Source of the DNA: Bacteroidota bacterium
GTDB lineage: Bacteria; Bacteroidota; Bacteroidia; Flavobacteriales; Weeksellaceae
Length of the DNA: 64,000 nucleotides
Reading direction: 5' to 3'
Assembly (NCBI GenBank): GCA_023394415.1
Contig: JAEXAR010000040.1
Span: forward strand, 62,001 to 126,000
The position numbers were made by a program, and so were the translations under genes. Under the pieces are notes generated by a model that ran no database searches, had not been told where the DNA came from, and saw nothing but the letters and a program-made list of their open reading frames with translations. Numbering within the stretch: the stretch's first letter is position 1; every line of letters begins with the position of its first letter. Shown piece by piece: positions 43,861-51,711 of the stretch.

Positions 43861-45218
43861 AAAGAGTTCTCATACGCATCCCAACCTGCAATTTTATAAT
43901 TTAAAGAGGCCTGTTCTGGATTTTCAGCTTTATAGATGCCTCTTCCTACAATAATGAAGTCGGCTTTTAGATTTTTAAAAACGTGTTCCGGGGTGTTGTA
44001 TTGCTGACCTTTTCCATCGCCTTTGGTTTCCAAATTTACACCCGGTGTAAAGAGCAGAAGTTCTTCCGGCAGTTCATTCTGTGCAACGCCACCAATTACG
44101 TTGGGATGCGATTGTGCAATTTTTGTAGCTTCCTCGCGGTAATGCTGGTCTGTTAAAGTTCCCGAAGAAGACATTCCTAAAATCGCAATAACACCTGAAT
44201 TATGGAAAAAATCTAACGATTGATAACCACCAATCACTTGTGAGGTAATTAAATCAGCCCAGTTTGATATCTTATAAATTCCGTAAGAATATTGGAGTTC
44301 TTGGGTGTTTCCTATGTCTGCAAACTTGCGGTCTTCCATGAGCAAGAAATTGTGCTTCGCTGCAATATCAATTAACGGAATTATCGTTTTATCGTAATCG
44401 AAATCGGTAATGATATCCATGTGTGTTTTCAGCGCTACGATGTTGGGCCCAACTTTTTCAGCCAAATCGTGCAGTTCTTTTGTGGTTAAAACATCTGCGG
44501 AAGCAATGAGGTTAGATTTCTTTTCCAAAGCAATTTCAAGTAGTTTTTTAGCTTGGGAATGCAGGTTGTTGGATTCTATTTTTTGCTCGTAAGATTTACG
44601 TTTCTTTTCTTCAAATTTCACCACATTTCCTGCAAGAAAATCCTTAATTCTGGTTACTTCATCATCTGTAAGTTGGCCTTCTTCCTGCAAAAGTTGGCAC
44701 ACTTCGGTAATGGTAAATAAGGTATGCACGCGAAAACCTTTGCTTTCCAAAAGTTCTTTTCCGCCTTGTTCTCGGTCTAACACTACAACAATATCAGAAA
44801 CAGTGATGCCTTCGTTTTCAATCTCTGGAATGGTTTCTAAAAGTGATTTTCCGGAAGTGATAACATCCTCTACCAAAAGACAATTTTGCCCTTTTTGATA
44901 AATACCTTCAATAAGTTTTTTAGTACCGTAATCTTTAGCTTCCTTTCTTTTGATGATTAATGGAAGGTAACTTTCCAGAGACATCGCCGTTGCCATAGGC
45001 AGTGCAGCATAAGGAACACCGCAAATTAAATCAAAATTATCCAGAGGAAGCATATCCAACATATAATTGGCAAGATGTTTCAGGATTTTTGGATCTGATG
45101 CAAGCGGCCTTAAATCCACATAAAACGGACTTTCAATGCCAGATTTCAGCGTAAATCTTCCAAATTTGATGATGCCAAGTTTGTAGCACGCCAGAAAGAA
45201 TTCTTTTTTAGTTTCCAT
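43854..45218 (-). CDS. pyrEF: Fused orotate phosphoribosyltransferase / OMP decarboxylase (UMP synthase)
   Basis: The 454-residue protein has OPRT at residues 1 to about 205: GRFTLKSGIESPFYVDLRPL, KRKEAKDYGTKKLIEGIY and the PRPP loop CLLVEDVITSGKSLLETIPE. OMP decarboxylase fills residues 215-454: VALKTHMDIITDF, the DxKxxD catalytic set in LMEDRKFADIGNTQELQYSY and the phosphate loop DFIIVGRGIY. Together they turn orotate and PRPP into UMP. The decarboxylase half carries the eukaryote-type motif of Ura3/UMPS rather than the short bacterial PyrF pattern. The -7 box lies at 45237-45244. Confidence 0.92.
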   Translation of the reverse strand: METKKEFFLACYKLGIIKFGRFTLKSGIESPFYVDLRPLASDPKILKHLANYMLDMLPLDNFDLICGVPYAALPMATAMSLESYLPLIIKRKEAKDYGTKKLIEGIYQKGQNCLLVEDVITSGKSLLETIPEIENEGITVSDIVVVLDREQGGKELLESKGFRVHTLFTITEVCQLLQEEGQLTDDEVTRIKDFLAGNVVKFEEKKRKSYEQKIESNNLHSQAKKLLEIALEKKSNLIASADVLTTKELHDLAEKVGPNIVALKTHMDIITDFDYDKTIIPLIDIAAKHNFLLMEDRKFADIGNTQELQYSYGIYKISNWADLITSQVIGGYQSLDFFHNSGVIAILGMSSSGTLTDQHYREEATKIAQSHPNVIGGVAQNELPEELLLFTPGVNLETKGDGKGQQYNTPEHVFKNLKADFIIVGRGIYKAENPEQASLNYKIAGWDAYENSLS

Positions 45219-45236
45219 TACTTTTTACGATTTCTA

Positions 45237-45244
45237 CAAAGTTA
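45237..45244 (-). promoter_or_regulatory. pyrEF promoter -7 box
   Basis: Reads TAACTTTG on the minus strand, exact consensus, 18 bases before the start codon. Confidence 0.5.
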
Positions 45245-45490
45245 GGATTTTTGGAGGGAAGATGGAAGTGGAAGGATAGAAGATATTGTGTTTTCTGCAG
45301 ATATCATCTTTCTTTGGTAAAATGGTTGCCATTATAAACCGACTGCTACAAACTTCTCGTAATTAATAGCCAGGATTGTAATGAAAATCCTTTTTTTGTC
45401 TTGGAAAATGCTGGGAAAAAAGATTGAAATGAAAAGCCTGACCAATCTTGAACCGAAGCACCAAAACCTCCTGCTCCTAATAAAAATATT

Positions 45491-45498
45491 TATATTTG
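45491..45498 (+). promoter_or_regulatory. Promoter -7 box of the serine hydrolase gene
   Basis: TATATTTG, exact consensus, 16 bases before the ATG at 45515. Confidence 0.5.
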
Positions 45499-45514
45499 AT
45501 GAAAATTTAATCTA

Positions 45515-47056
45515 ATGAAAATAAAACTGTCATTACTCTTTATTCTTTTCTCTTTCTTGTCTTTTGCGCAGGTTGACGAAAAAAAACTCGACGAACTGGT
45601 TCAGAATACCTTAAAAACGTTTGATGTACCGGGAATGTCTGTTGGTATCATCAAAGACGGGAAAATTCTTTATTCCAAAGGACATGGCGTTGCATCTTTA
45701 GCAACAAAAAAAACCATGGAGGAAAATACTTTGGTGGGAATTGCTTCCAATTCAAAAGGTTTTACAGCAACAGCTTTAGCCATTTTGGCGGACGAAGGTA
45801 AACTGAATTGGGATGATAAAGTGACGAAATTTATTCCTGAATTTCAGATGTATGATCCATATGTAACACAGGAAATCACCATTAAGGACTTAATCACTCA
45901 CAGATCAGGGCTTGGTCTTGGGCAAGGCGATTTGATGTTTTTTCCGGAAGGTGGAACTTTAACGGTGAAAGATATTGTACACAACGTAAGATATTTAAAG
46001 CCAGAAAATTCTTTCAGAAATAAACTGGATTACAACAACATTATGTTTATTGTTGCAGGAGAGGTGATTACAAGAATTTCAGGTTTGAGTTGGGCTGAAT
46101 TTATCGAGCAGAAAATAATGAAACCTATAGGAATGACACAGAGTTTTGGAAGCTATAACCGTGCAAAAAGTGTCGTAAACAAAATAGATGCACACGCTCC
46201 GGTAGATGGAAAAGCAATCCAAGTCCCTCACGACTGGAACGAAACGGCCAATGCAGCAGGCGGAATTATGAGTAATATTCCTGATATGTTGATTTGGGCA
46301 GACTTTCTGATGAATGGTTTCACGACGAAAGATGGTAAGAAATTGGTTTCAGATAAGCAGATTGCACAATTATGGCAGATACAGCAGCCTTCTACAATGG
46401 CACTGAAAAATCCTTATGACACCCAAAATTATGGTTATGGCTTAGGCTGGTTTATTAGTGATGTAAAAGGGCATAAACAAATTCAGCATACTGGCGGATT
46501 AATTGGAACTGTAACACAATTTACCCTGATTCCTGATATGAAACTTGGGATTGTAGTACTTACCAATCAACAAAGCGGTGCCGCTTTTAACACGATTACC
46601 AACACTGTGAAAGATTCTTATCTTGGTATTGCCGACAGAAATTGGTTGAAAACGTATGGTGAAAGAATGGCGAAAGTAAATGCCGACTTCGAAAAAGGGA
46701 AAAAAGAGATTTTTGCAAAAGCAGAAGCCTTTAAAAAATCAAAATTATGTACGGTGAAACCGGAACAAATTACCGGAACCTATACCGATCCTTGGTTTGG
46801 TGATGTTGAAGTATCTCAAAACGGGAACACTTACAGAATTGTGAGCAAAACCTCACCTAGATTAAAAGGAGAGTTAATTCCTTATTCATCCAATACCTTT
46901 ATCGCAAAATGGGATGACAGAAGTTACGACGCTGATGCTTTTGTAATGTTTAATTATGATGAAAATGGTAAAGCACAGGCTGCTAAAATGAAGCCGATCT
47001 CAAATATTACCGATTTTTCTTTCGATTTCGAAGATTTAGATTTAAAGAGAAAATAG
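45515..47056 (+). CDS. Secreted serine hydrolase (class C beta-lactamase/DD-peptidase family)
   Basis: The 513-residue protein has a signal peptide (KIKLSLLFILFSFLSFA, then QVDEKK). The beta-lactamase-type domain covers residues 25-380, with the nucleophile motif Ser78-Asn-Ser-Lys81 (GIASNSKGF), the tyrosine motif KLDYNNIMF and HTGGLIGTVTQF in the place of KTG. A C-terminal DUF3471-like beta domain (residues 410-513) contains EQITGTYTDPWFGDVEV. The family includes DD-peptidases, esterases and D-aminopeptidases. A true beta-lactamase role is not supported by the motifs alone. Confidence 0.88.
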   Translation: MKIKLSLLFILFSFLSFAQVDEKKLDELVQNTLKTFDVPGMSVGIIKDGKILYSKGHGVASLATKKTMEENTLVGIASNSKGFTATALAILADEGKLNWDDKVTKFIPEFQMYDPYVTQEITIKDLITHRSGLGLGQGDLMFFPEGGTLTVKDIVHNVRYLKPENSFRNKLDYNNIMFIVAGEVITRISGLSWAEFIEQKIMKPIGMTQSFGSYNRAKSVVNKIDAHAPVDGKAIQVPHDWNETANAAGGIMSNIPDMLIWADFLMNGFTTKDGKKLVSDKQIAQLWQIQQPSTMALKNPYDTQNYGYGLGWFISDVKGHKQIQHTGGLIGTVTQFTLIPDMKLGIVVLTNQQSGAAFNTITNTVKDSYLGIADRNWLKTYGERMAKVNADFEKGKKEIFAKAEAFKKSKLCTVKPEQITGTYTDPWFGDVEVSQNGNTYRIVSKTSPRLKGELIPYSSNTFIAKWDDRSYDADAFVMFNYDENGKAQAAKMKPISNITDFSFDFEDLDLKRK

Positions 47057-47178
47057 CTTCCAAAGATTGCATAAATCATTCAAATTTTACCAAAAACAGG
47101 TGTCAGTATTTTAATTACGATGTCAGTTCGAGTAGAAATTTAAAACAATTCGTATCGAGAACTCTTTTATATAGTGGG

Positions 47179-47207
47179 AAAAACTTCAGCGAAGGCTGAA
47201 GTTTTTT
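47179..47207. terminator. Two-way terminator between convergent genes
   Basis: Stem AAAAACTTCAGC / GCTGAAGTTTTT with loop GAAG. It serves the serine hydrolase gene and probably the SixA-like gene. Confidence 0.87.
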
Positions 47208-47208
47208 A

Positions 47209-47293
47209 TAAATCTGTGTAAATCTGTGTAATCTGTACAAATAATGGTTGAGGTGTCCCCTGAAAAAAAATCCGTGCAAATCTGCGTAAACTG
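47209..47293. repeat. Degenerate AATCTGTGTA repeat tract
   Basis: Two or three near-tandem copies of AATCTGTGTA (47210-47238) and further degenerate copies (AATCCGTGCA, AATCTGCGTA) to 47290 fill the gap before the SixA-like gene. This short-word repeat is common between genes in Bacteroidota. Confidence 0.65.
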
Positions 47294-47306
47294 CGGGAAA
47301 ACCAAG

Positions 47307-47789
47307 TCACAAAACTTCCTTCGGAACAAAAAAATGTTTCAGAGCCTTATCAGCACCTTCAAACTGTGACCATTCATCACAATCAATTTCAAAAACTGCA
47401 ACTCCACAAGTCGGAAATTCAATGATTTCTGTAGTGAGTGAAGTTGCAAACTGCGAAATGGTTGGATTATGAGAAAAAAGAGCCGCCGAAGAAAATTCAT
47501 CATCAATTCTCACAATTGTATTGGTGAAGTCTTCCATGAGTGGCTCATACAAATCTTCCGTTTTTTTTATGTTAGAATTGCCAAAAGTTTCTGCAAAATA
47601 ACGGCAGGTCGTTAATGCTCTTTTTGCTGTACTTGAGATAAAATAATCAATATTGAAACCGTTTTCCAAGAGGTATTTTGCCATTCTTGGTGCATTGTGG
47701 TGTCCGCGTTCATTAAGAGGTCGGTCAAAATAGGGCACATCATGTGTCCAGTCGCTTTTGGCGTGGCGCACCAAATAAAGTGTTTTCAC
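47307..47789 (-). CDS. Histidine phosphatase family protein (SixA-like)
   Basis: The 160-residue protein starts with GTG. It has the catalytic RHG-type motif at the N-terminus (TLYLVRHAKSDW, phospho-acceptor His9), the second Arg in STAKRALTTCRYF, the Glu of TEDLYEPLMED and the second His in LFSHNPTISQF. Small members of this kind, like SixA, remove phosphate from His residues of phosphorelay proteins; others act on small phosphoesters. The target here is unknown. It is cytoplasmic and transcribed alone. Confidence 0.9.
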   Translation of the reverse strand: MKTLYLVRHAKSDWTHDVPYFDRPLNERGHHNAPRMAKYLLENGFNIDYFISSTAKRALTTCRYFAETFGNSNIKKTEDLYEPLMEDFTNTIVRIDDEFSSAALFSHNPTISQFATSLTTEIIEFPTCGVAVFEIDCDEWSQFEGADKALKHFFVPKEVL

Positions 47790-47899
47790 TTAAGTTTGTT
47801 TAAAATGGAAAAACTAAATTATTAAAAAAAATGATTGCTGCAAGACATATTATTAATCTTTACATTTTTTAAAAGATTAAAAGGTTCTTCAAAAATTAT

Positions 47900-47907
47900 T
47901 AAATTTG
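47900..47907 (+). promoter_or_regulatory. ruvX promoter -7 box next to the start codon
   Basis: TAAATTTG, exact consensus, ending 6 bases before the ATG at 47914. The spacing equals that at lpxD. Confidence 0.55.
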
Positions 47908-47913
47908 CAAACT

Positions 47914-48330
47914 ATGGGACAGATTATGGCAATTGATTATGGGAAAAAGCGTATAGGCGTTGCCGTAACCGATGATATGCAGATTATAGCCAGCGGTTTG
48001 GATACCGTGGAAACCGATAAAATTTTTGTTTTTTTGAAAAAATATTTTTCAGAAAATCAAGTTGAAACCATCGTAGTAGGACTTCCCACAGATTTAAAAG
48101 GCAACCTTTCGGAAGTAGAAACGGATATTAAGAAGTTTATTGAACATCTGAATCGGGAATTTCCGAACATTTTGGTTGAAAGACTGGATGAAAGATTTAC
48201 TTCTAAAATAGCTTCTATGTTTATCAGCCAAAGTGGCAAAAGCCGTAAGGAACGCCAAAGCAAAGAACTTATTGATAAAGTGAGCGCCACCATAATTTTA
48301 CAGAATTTTTTAGAACAGAAACAGAGATGA
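47914..48330 (+). CDS. ruvX: Holliday junction resolvase-like protein YqgF/RuvX
   Basis: The 138-residue form starts at the ATG at 47914. It has the RNase H-like fold with the first catalytic Asp in MAIDYGKKRIGVAVTD, VVGLPTDLKGN and the C-terminal acidic site LIDKVSATIILQNFL. The YqgF family has proposed roles in recombination and in 16S rRNA 5' end processing. It overlaps def by 4 bases (ATGA), giving a ruvX-def operon. Confidence 0.92.
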   Translation: MGQIMAIDYGKKRIGVAVTDDMQIIASGLDTVETDKIFVFLKKYFSENQVETIVVGLPTDLKGNLSEVETDIKKFIEHLNREFPNILVERLDERFTSKIASMFISQSGKSRKERQSKELIDKVSATIILQNFLEQKQR

Positions 48331-48899
48331 TATTACCCATTCGCGCATTTGGCGACCCGGTTTTGAGGAAAGTAGGAAAGGATATTGATCAAAATTATCC
48401 TGAATTGCAGGAACTGATTGAAAATATGTTTGATACCATGAATGGTGCCCATGGCATTGGTTTGGCAGCTCCACAGATTGGGCTTGATATCCGACTTTTC
48501 ATTGTAGATGTTTCACCATTGGCTGATGATGAAGATTATGCAGATATTGCTAACGAGTTGAAGGATTTTAAGAAGGTGTTCATCAATGCCAAAATTTTAG
48601 AAGAAAAAGGGGAAGAATGGAAGTTTAACGAAGGTTGCCTTTCAATTCCTGAGGTTAGGGAAGATGTGAAACGCAAGGAAACCATTGTCATCGAATATTT
48701 TGACGAAAATTTTGTAAAACATAAAGAAACTTTTTCCGATATTCGTGCCCGCGTTATTCAGCACGAATACGACCATATTGAGGGCATTCTGTTTACAGAC
48801 CACCTTTCTACACTGAAGAAAAAACTGGTTAAAGGCAAGCTTCAGAAAATTATGAAAGGCGAAGTGGATGTAAACTATAAGATGAGATACCCGAAATAA
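48327..48899 (+). CDS. def: Peptide deformylase
   Basis: The 190-residue metalloenzyme has all three signature motifs: GIGLAAPQIG near residue 48, EGCLSIPEVRE with the metal Cys, and the HExxH motif in QHEYDHIEGILF. It removes the formyl group from the first Met of new proteins at the ribosome. The insertion DDEDYADIANELKDFKK between motifs 1 and 2 is typical of Bacteroidota enzymes. Translationally coupled to ruvX. Confidence 0.95.
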   Translation: MILPIRAFGDPVLRKVGKDIDQNYPELQELIENMFDTMNGAHGIGLAAPQIGLDIRLFIVDVSPLADDEDYADIANELKDFKKVFINAKILEEKGEEWKFNEGCLSIPEVREDVKRKETIVIEYFDENFVKHKETFSDIRARVIQHEYDHIEGILFTDHLSTLKKKLVKGKLQKIMKGEVDVNYKMRYPK

Positions 48900-48908
48900 A
48901 TTGAATTT

Positions 48909-48958
48909 GTTTCACGTTTCAGATTTTTTATAATTGAAACTTGAAACTTTAAACTTTG
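48909..48958. repeat. Intergenic inverted repeat between def and the DUF5606 gene
   Basis: GTTTCACGTTTCA (48909-48921) pairs with TGAAACTTGAAAC (48935-48947) with one mismatch. The words match those of the long hairpin at 22242-22307, so these are members of one family. Confidence 0.7.
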
Positions 48959-48966
48959 AAACAAAA

Positions 48967-49539
48967 ATGACAGATATGCAGTTAGAAAAAATTATTTCAA
49001 TTTCCGGAAAACCGGGATTGTTTAAGCTGGTTTCCCAATTGAGAAACGGTTTTATTATTGAAGACGTTACCACCAAGAAAAAAGTAAGTATTGGCAACTC
49101 ATCACAAGTGAGTTTGTTGGATAATATTGCGATGTTTACCTTTGATAAAGAAGTGGCTTTATTCGATGTTTTTGAAAATATTGCAAAAGAATACGATTAT
49201 AAGGAAACCATCTCTCATAAATCTTCGGATGCAGAACTGAGAGCGTTTATGGAAAAAGCACTTCCTAGTTACGATACAGAAAGAGTATATGTTTCTGATA
49301 TTAAGAAACTTTCTCAGTGGTACAACATTCTGCACAAAGCTGGGTATATCACTCCTGAAAGTTTTGTAAAGGCTGAAGAAGCAGTAGCAGAAGAAACTAC
49401 AACCGAAGAAAAAGCAGAAAAAAAACCTGCAGCCAAAAAAGCAGCGCCTAAAGCAGATAAACCTGCTGCTCCAAAAACGAAGACAAGTACTTCAGCAGCT
49501 AAATCTGCGCCAAAAAGTACTCACAGAAAACAAGGATAA
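48967..49539 (+). CDS. DUF5606 family protein with Ala/Lys-rich tail
   Basis: The 190-residue form starts at the ATG at 48967; an earlier in-frame start lies inside the intergenic repeat. The conserved N-terminal part (residues 1-135) starts MQLEKIISISGKPGLFKLVS and includes VSLLDNIAMFTFDKEVALFD and VSDIKKLSQWYNILHKAGYI. It matches DUF5606, found almost only in Bacteroidota, function unknown. Residues 140-190 are a low-complexity Ala/Lys/Pro tail, positively charged and histone-H1-like, which could bind nucleic acid (inference). Confidence 0.85.
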   Translation: MTDMQLEKIISISGKPGLFKLVSQLRNGFIIEDVTTKKKVSIGNSSQVSLLDNIAMFTFDKEVALFDVFENIAKEYDYKETISHKSSDAELRAFMEKALPSYDTERVYVSDIKKLSQWYNILHKAGYITPESFVKAEEAVAEETTTEEKAEKKPAAKKAAPKADKPAAPKTKTSTSAAKSAPKSTHRKQG

Positions 49540-49561
49540 TAATTCATTAATCTCTAAACAC

Positions 49562-49600
49562 AACTTTGTCAAAGTTTTAAATCTTTGACAAAGTTTTTTG
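49562..49600 (+). terminator. Terminator after the DUF5606 gene
   Basis: Perfect 13-base stem AACTTTGTCAAAG / CTTTGACAAAGTT with an 8-base loop, then six T. Confidence 0.87.
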
Positions 49601-49612
49601 TTTTAAAAAAGG

Positions 49613-49620
49613 TAAATTTG
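49613..49620 (+). promoter_or_regulatory. mazG promoter -7 box
   Basis: TAAATTTG, exact consensus, 17 bases before the mazG start and directly after the previous terminator. Confidence 0.5.
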
Positions 49621-49637
49621 AAGTAAGAAAATAATAT

Positions 49638-50402
49638 ATGAACACTCGCCAGGAAAAACTAGAAGCTTTCGGAAGATTACTCGATATTATGGATGATTTG
49701 CGTGAGCAATGTCCGTGGGATAAGAAGCAGACACTACAATCGTTACGTCATTTAACTCTGGAAGAAGTATATGAGCTTTCTGATGCTTTAATTGAGGAAG
49801 ATTTAGAGGAAATAAAAAAGGAGTTGGGCGATGTATTGCTACATTTGGTGTTCTATGCGAAAATTGGCTCCGAAAAGGGAAGTTTTGATATGGCTGATGT
49901 TATTAATTCGTTGAATGAAAAATTGATCTTCCGCCATCCACATATTTATGGTGATGTAGAAGTGAAAGACGAAGAAGAGGTGAAACAAAACTGGGAAAAA
50001 CTTAAACTGAAAGAAGGCAATAAATCCGTTTTATCAGGAGTTTCTAAAGGAACACCAAGTATGGTAAAAGCTTACCGAATTCAAGAAAAAGTAAAAGGAA
50101 TCGGCTTTGAATTTAACGATGCGGAAGATGCCTGGAAAAAAGTGAATGAAGAACTCTCAGAATTCCATGCAGAAACCGATTTGGATAAAAAGGAAATGGA
50201 ATTGGGAGATGTTTTCTTTTCGCTTATTAATTATGCAAGAATTTCAGGTATAAATCCAGATTCTGCTTTAGAAAGAACCAATCTTAAATTCATTTCACGA
50301 TTTCAAAAAATGGAAAAGCTTGCCAATGAAAGAAATATGAACCTATCGGAAATGAATTTGGAAGAAATGGATTTGCTGTGGGAGGAAGCGAAACTAAGTT
50401 GA
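49638..50402 (+). CDS. mazG: Nucleoside triphosphate pyrophosphohydrolase MazG
   Basis: The 254-residue protein has two MazG domains. The N-terminal one has CPWDKKQTLQSLRHLTLEEV and the metal motif ELGDVLLHLVFYAKI (ExxED pattern). The C-terminal one has GFEFNDAEDAWKKVNEELSE, KKEMELGDVFFSLINYAR and the final EEMDLLWEEAK. It hydrolyses NTPs to NMPs plus pyrophosphate, cleaning aberrant nucleotides and tuning ppGpp levels in studied species. Full length. It stands alone with its own promoter box. Confidence 0.94.
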   Translation: MNTRQEKLEAFGRLLDIMDDLREQCPWDKKQTLQSLRHLTLEEVYELSDALIEEDLEEIKKELGDVLLHLVFYAKIGSEKGSFDMADVINSLNEKLIFRHPHIYGDVEVKDEEEVKQNWEKLKLKEGNKSVLSGVSKGTPSMVKAYRIQEKVKGIGFEFNDAEDAWKKVNEELSEFHAETDLDKKEMELGDVFFSLINYARISGINPDSALERTNLKFISRFQKMEKLANERNMNLSEMNLEEMDLLWEEAKLS

Positions 50403-50497
50403 AATGGATGAACGCTAACAATGAAACTGCAATAGTTACAAGAAATAAATTAAACTTCGTGTAAGCACTTTCCATTTTTATTTTCAATTCTCTATAA

Positions 50498-51619
50498 TCA
50501 AGACGTTTTTCGGTATCTCAAAACCGACCAAATGATTGCCAAAGTGCCCATCGCAATAATAACAGCAAAATGCCTTGATATATCGACGATGCTGCTGTTT
50601 TTCAAAATGATAAGGCGTATTGCATCCACACCATAGGTTACGGGATTAGCGTAAGCAATAGGTTTAGCCCAATTGTTCATACTTTCAATAGGCGTAAAAA
50701 GACCGCTCATTAATATGAAAATCATCATAAAGAAAAATACAACAAACATGGCTTGCTGCTGCGTTTCGCTGTAAACAGAAACTAAAAGCCCTAAACCAAG
50801 CAATGTTATAAGGTATACCGACACAAAAAAATAGAGAAGGAGAATATTTCCCTGAATTTCGATTCCGTAAACAAAACGTGTGACCAAAAGCCCCATAGTG
50901 AAAGCAACCATGCCCAAAATCCAGAACGGAATGAGTTTTCCAAGGATGAAATCACGTTTTTTAATGGGTGAAACGTTGATTTGCTCAATGGTTCCGATTT
51001 CTTTTTCCTGAACAATGTTGAGAGAGGTGAGATAACCACCAATAAGCGTAATAAGAAACGCTAAAATACCTGGAACTAAAGACAAGCGGTAGTTGTAATG
51101 CTCGTTGAACCAGAATTTTGGGAGGATTTCGAGGCCGGAAATTTTCTTTGCAGTTTCAATTTGCGGCGTTAGTTTGACTTGAATCTGTTGATTAAAATCC
51201 TGTAAAATTTGTGCAATATAACTTGCTGAAAGCCCGGCTTTTGTACCATTAATAGCATTGATGGCGAGCAAAACTTTCTCGCTGTTTTCGCGGACTAAAT
51301 TTTTCTCAAAATTATTGGGAATTTCGATAATAAGGTCTGCTTTGTCGTTTTCCACTTTTTGATAGGCAGTATTGTAATTTTCGCCGTAATCTACAATTTT
51401 GAAATATCCGGAAGCCGTTATTTTCCTTATGAGTTCTCGAGAATAAGTCGATTTATCGTGATCCACCACTGAAATCTTTACATCTTTAATTTCATAGCTT
51501 GCCGCCAACGGAAGTATTACCAGCTGTATCACTGGCATGATGAAGATAATGGCTAATATTGCAGGATTCCTAAAAATCTGCAGAAATTCTTTTCGGATGA
51601 GTATAGATAGTGTTCGCAT
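50498..51619 (-). CDS. ABC-2 permease of the efflux system, second subunit
   Basis: The 373-residue form starts at the ATG at 51619; a longer frame to 51709 runs through an intergenic repeat. It has one N-terminal helix (NPAILAIIFIMPVIQLVILP), a periplasmic domain of about 130 residues and five C-terminal helices with VQEKEIGTIEQINVSPIKKR, as in YhhJ/YbhR proteins. It pairs with the permease upstream as a heterodimer in the inner membrane. It is the last gene of the TetR-tolC-hlyD-ATPase-ATPase-permease-permease run. Confidence 0.9.
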   Translation of the reverse strand: MRTLSILIRKEFLQIFRNPAILAIIFIMPVIQLVILPLAASYEIKDVKISVVDHDKSTYSRELIRKITASGYFKIVDYGENYNTAYQKVENDKADLIIEIPNNFEKNLVRENSEKVLLAINAINGTKAGLSASYIAQILQDFNQQIQVKLTPQIETAKKISGLEILPKFWFNEHYNYRLSLVPGILAFLITLIGGYLTSLNIVQEKEIGTIEQINVSPIKKRDFILGKLIPFWILGMVAFTMGLLVTRFVYGIEIQGNILLLYFFVSVYLITLLGLGLLVSVYSETQQQAMFVVFFFMMIFILMSGLFTPIESMNNWAKPIAYANPVTYGVDAIRLIILKNSSIVDISRHFAVIIAMGTLAIIWSVLRYRKTS

Positions 51620-51639
51620 TTTATTTAATTGTGAGTAGA

Positions 51640-51711
51640 GAGTTGAAATTGAAAATTGTTTTACTAAGTTGAATTTCTCACTTTTAAATTTCAACTTTCC
51701 ATTTTCCACTA
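51640..51711. repeat. Intergenic repeat between the two permease genes
   Basis: AGTTGAAATT has its exact inverse AATTTCAACT downstream, and GTGAG ... CTCAC bracket the element. The words AACTTTCCATTTT and AATTTCAACTTTCC recur at other junctions of this operon. Confidence 0.6.

Larger units (their letters stand above)
45219..45514. other. 296-base gap between divergent pyrEF and serine hydrolase genes
   Basis: It holds both promoters and an orphan hairpin (AGGATT / AATCCT at 45372-45391 followed by seven T) that has no gene upstream on its strand. A short open stretch without a start codon on the minus strand (about 45345-45480) may be a gene remnant, but no family is recognised. Confidence 0.5.

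Noticed and set aside
45515..47056. Calling the serine hydrolase an antibiotic-resistance beta-lactamase
   Set aside because: The motifs fit the broad class C/DD-peptidase family and a DUF3471 tail, which is typical of non-resistance hydrolases.
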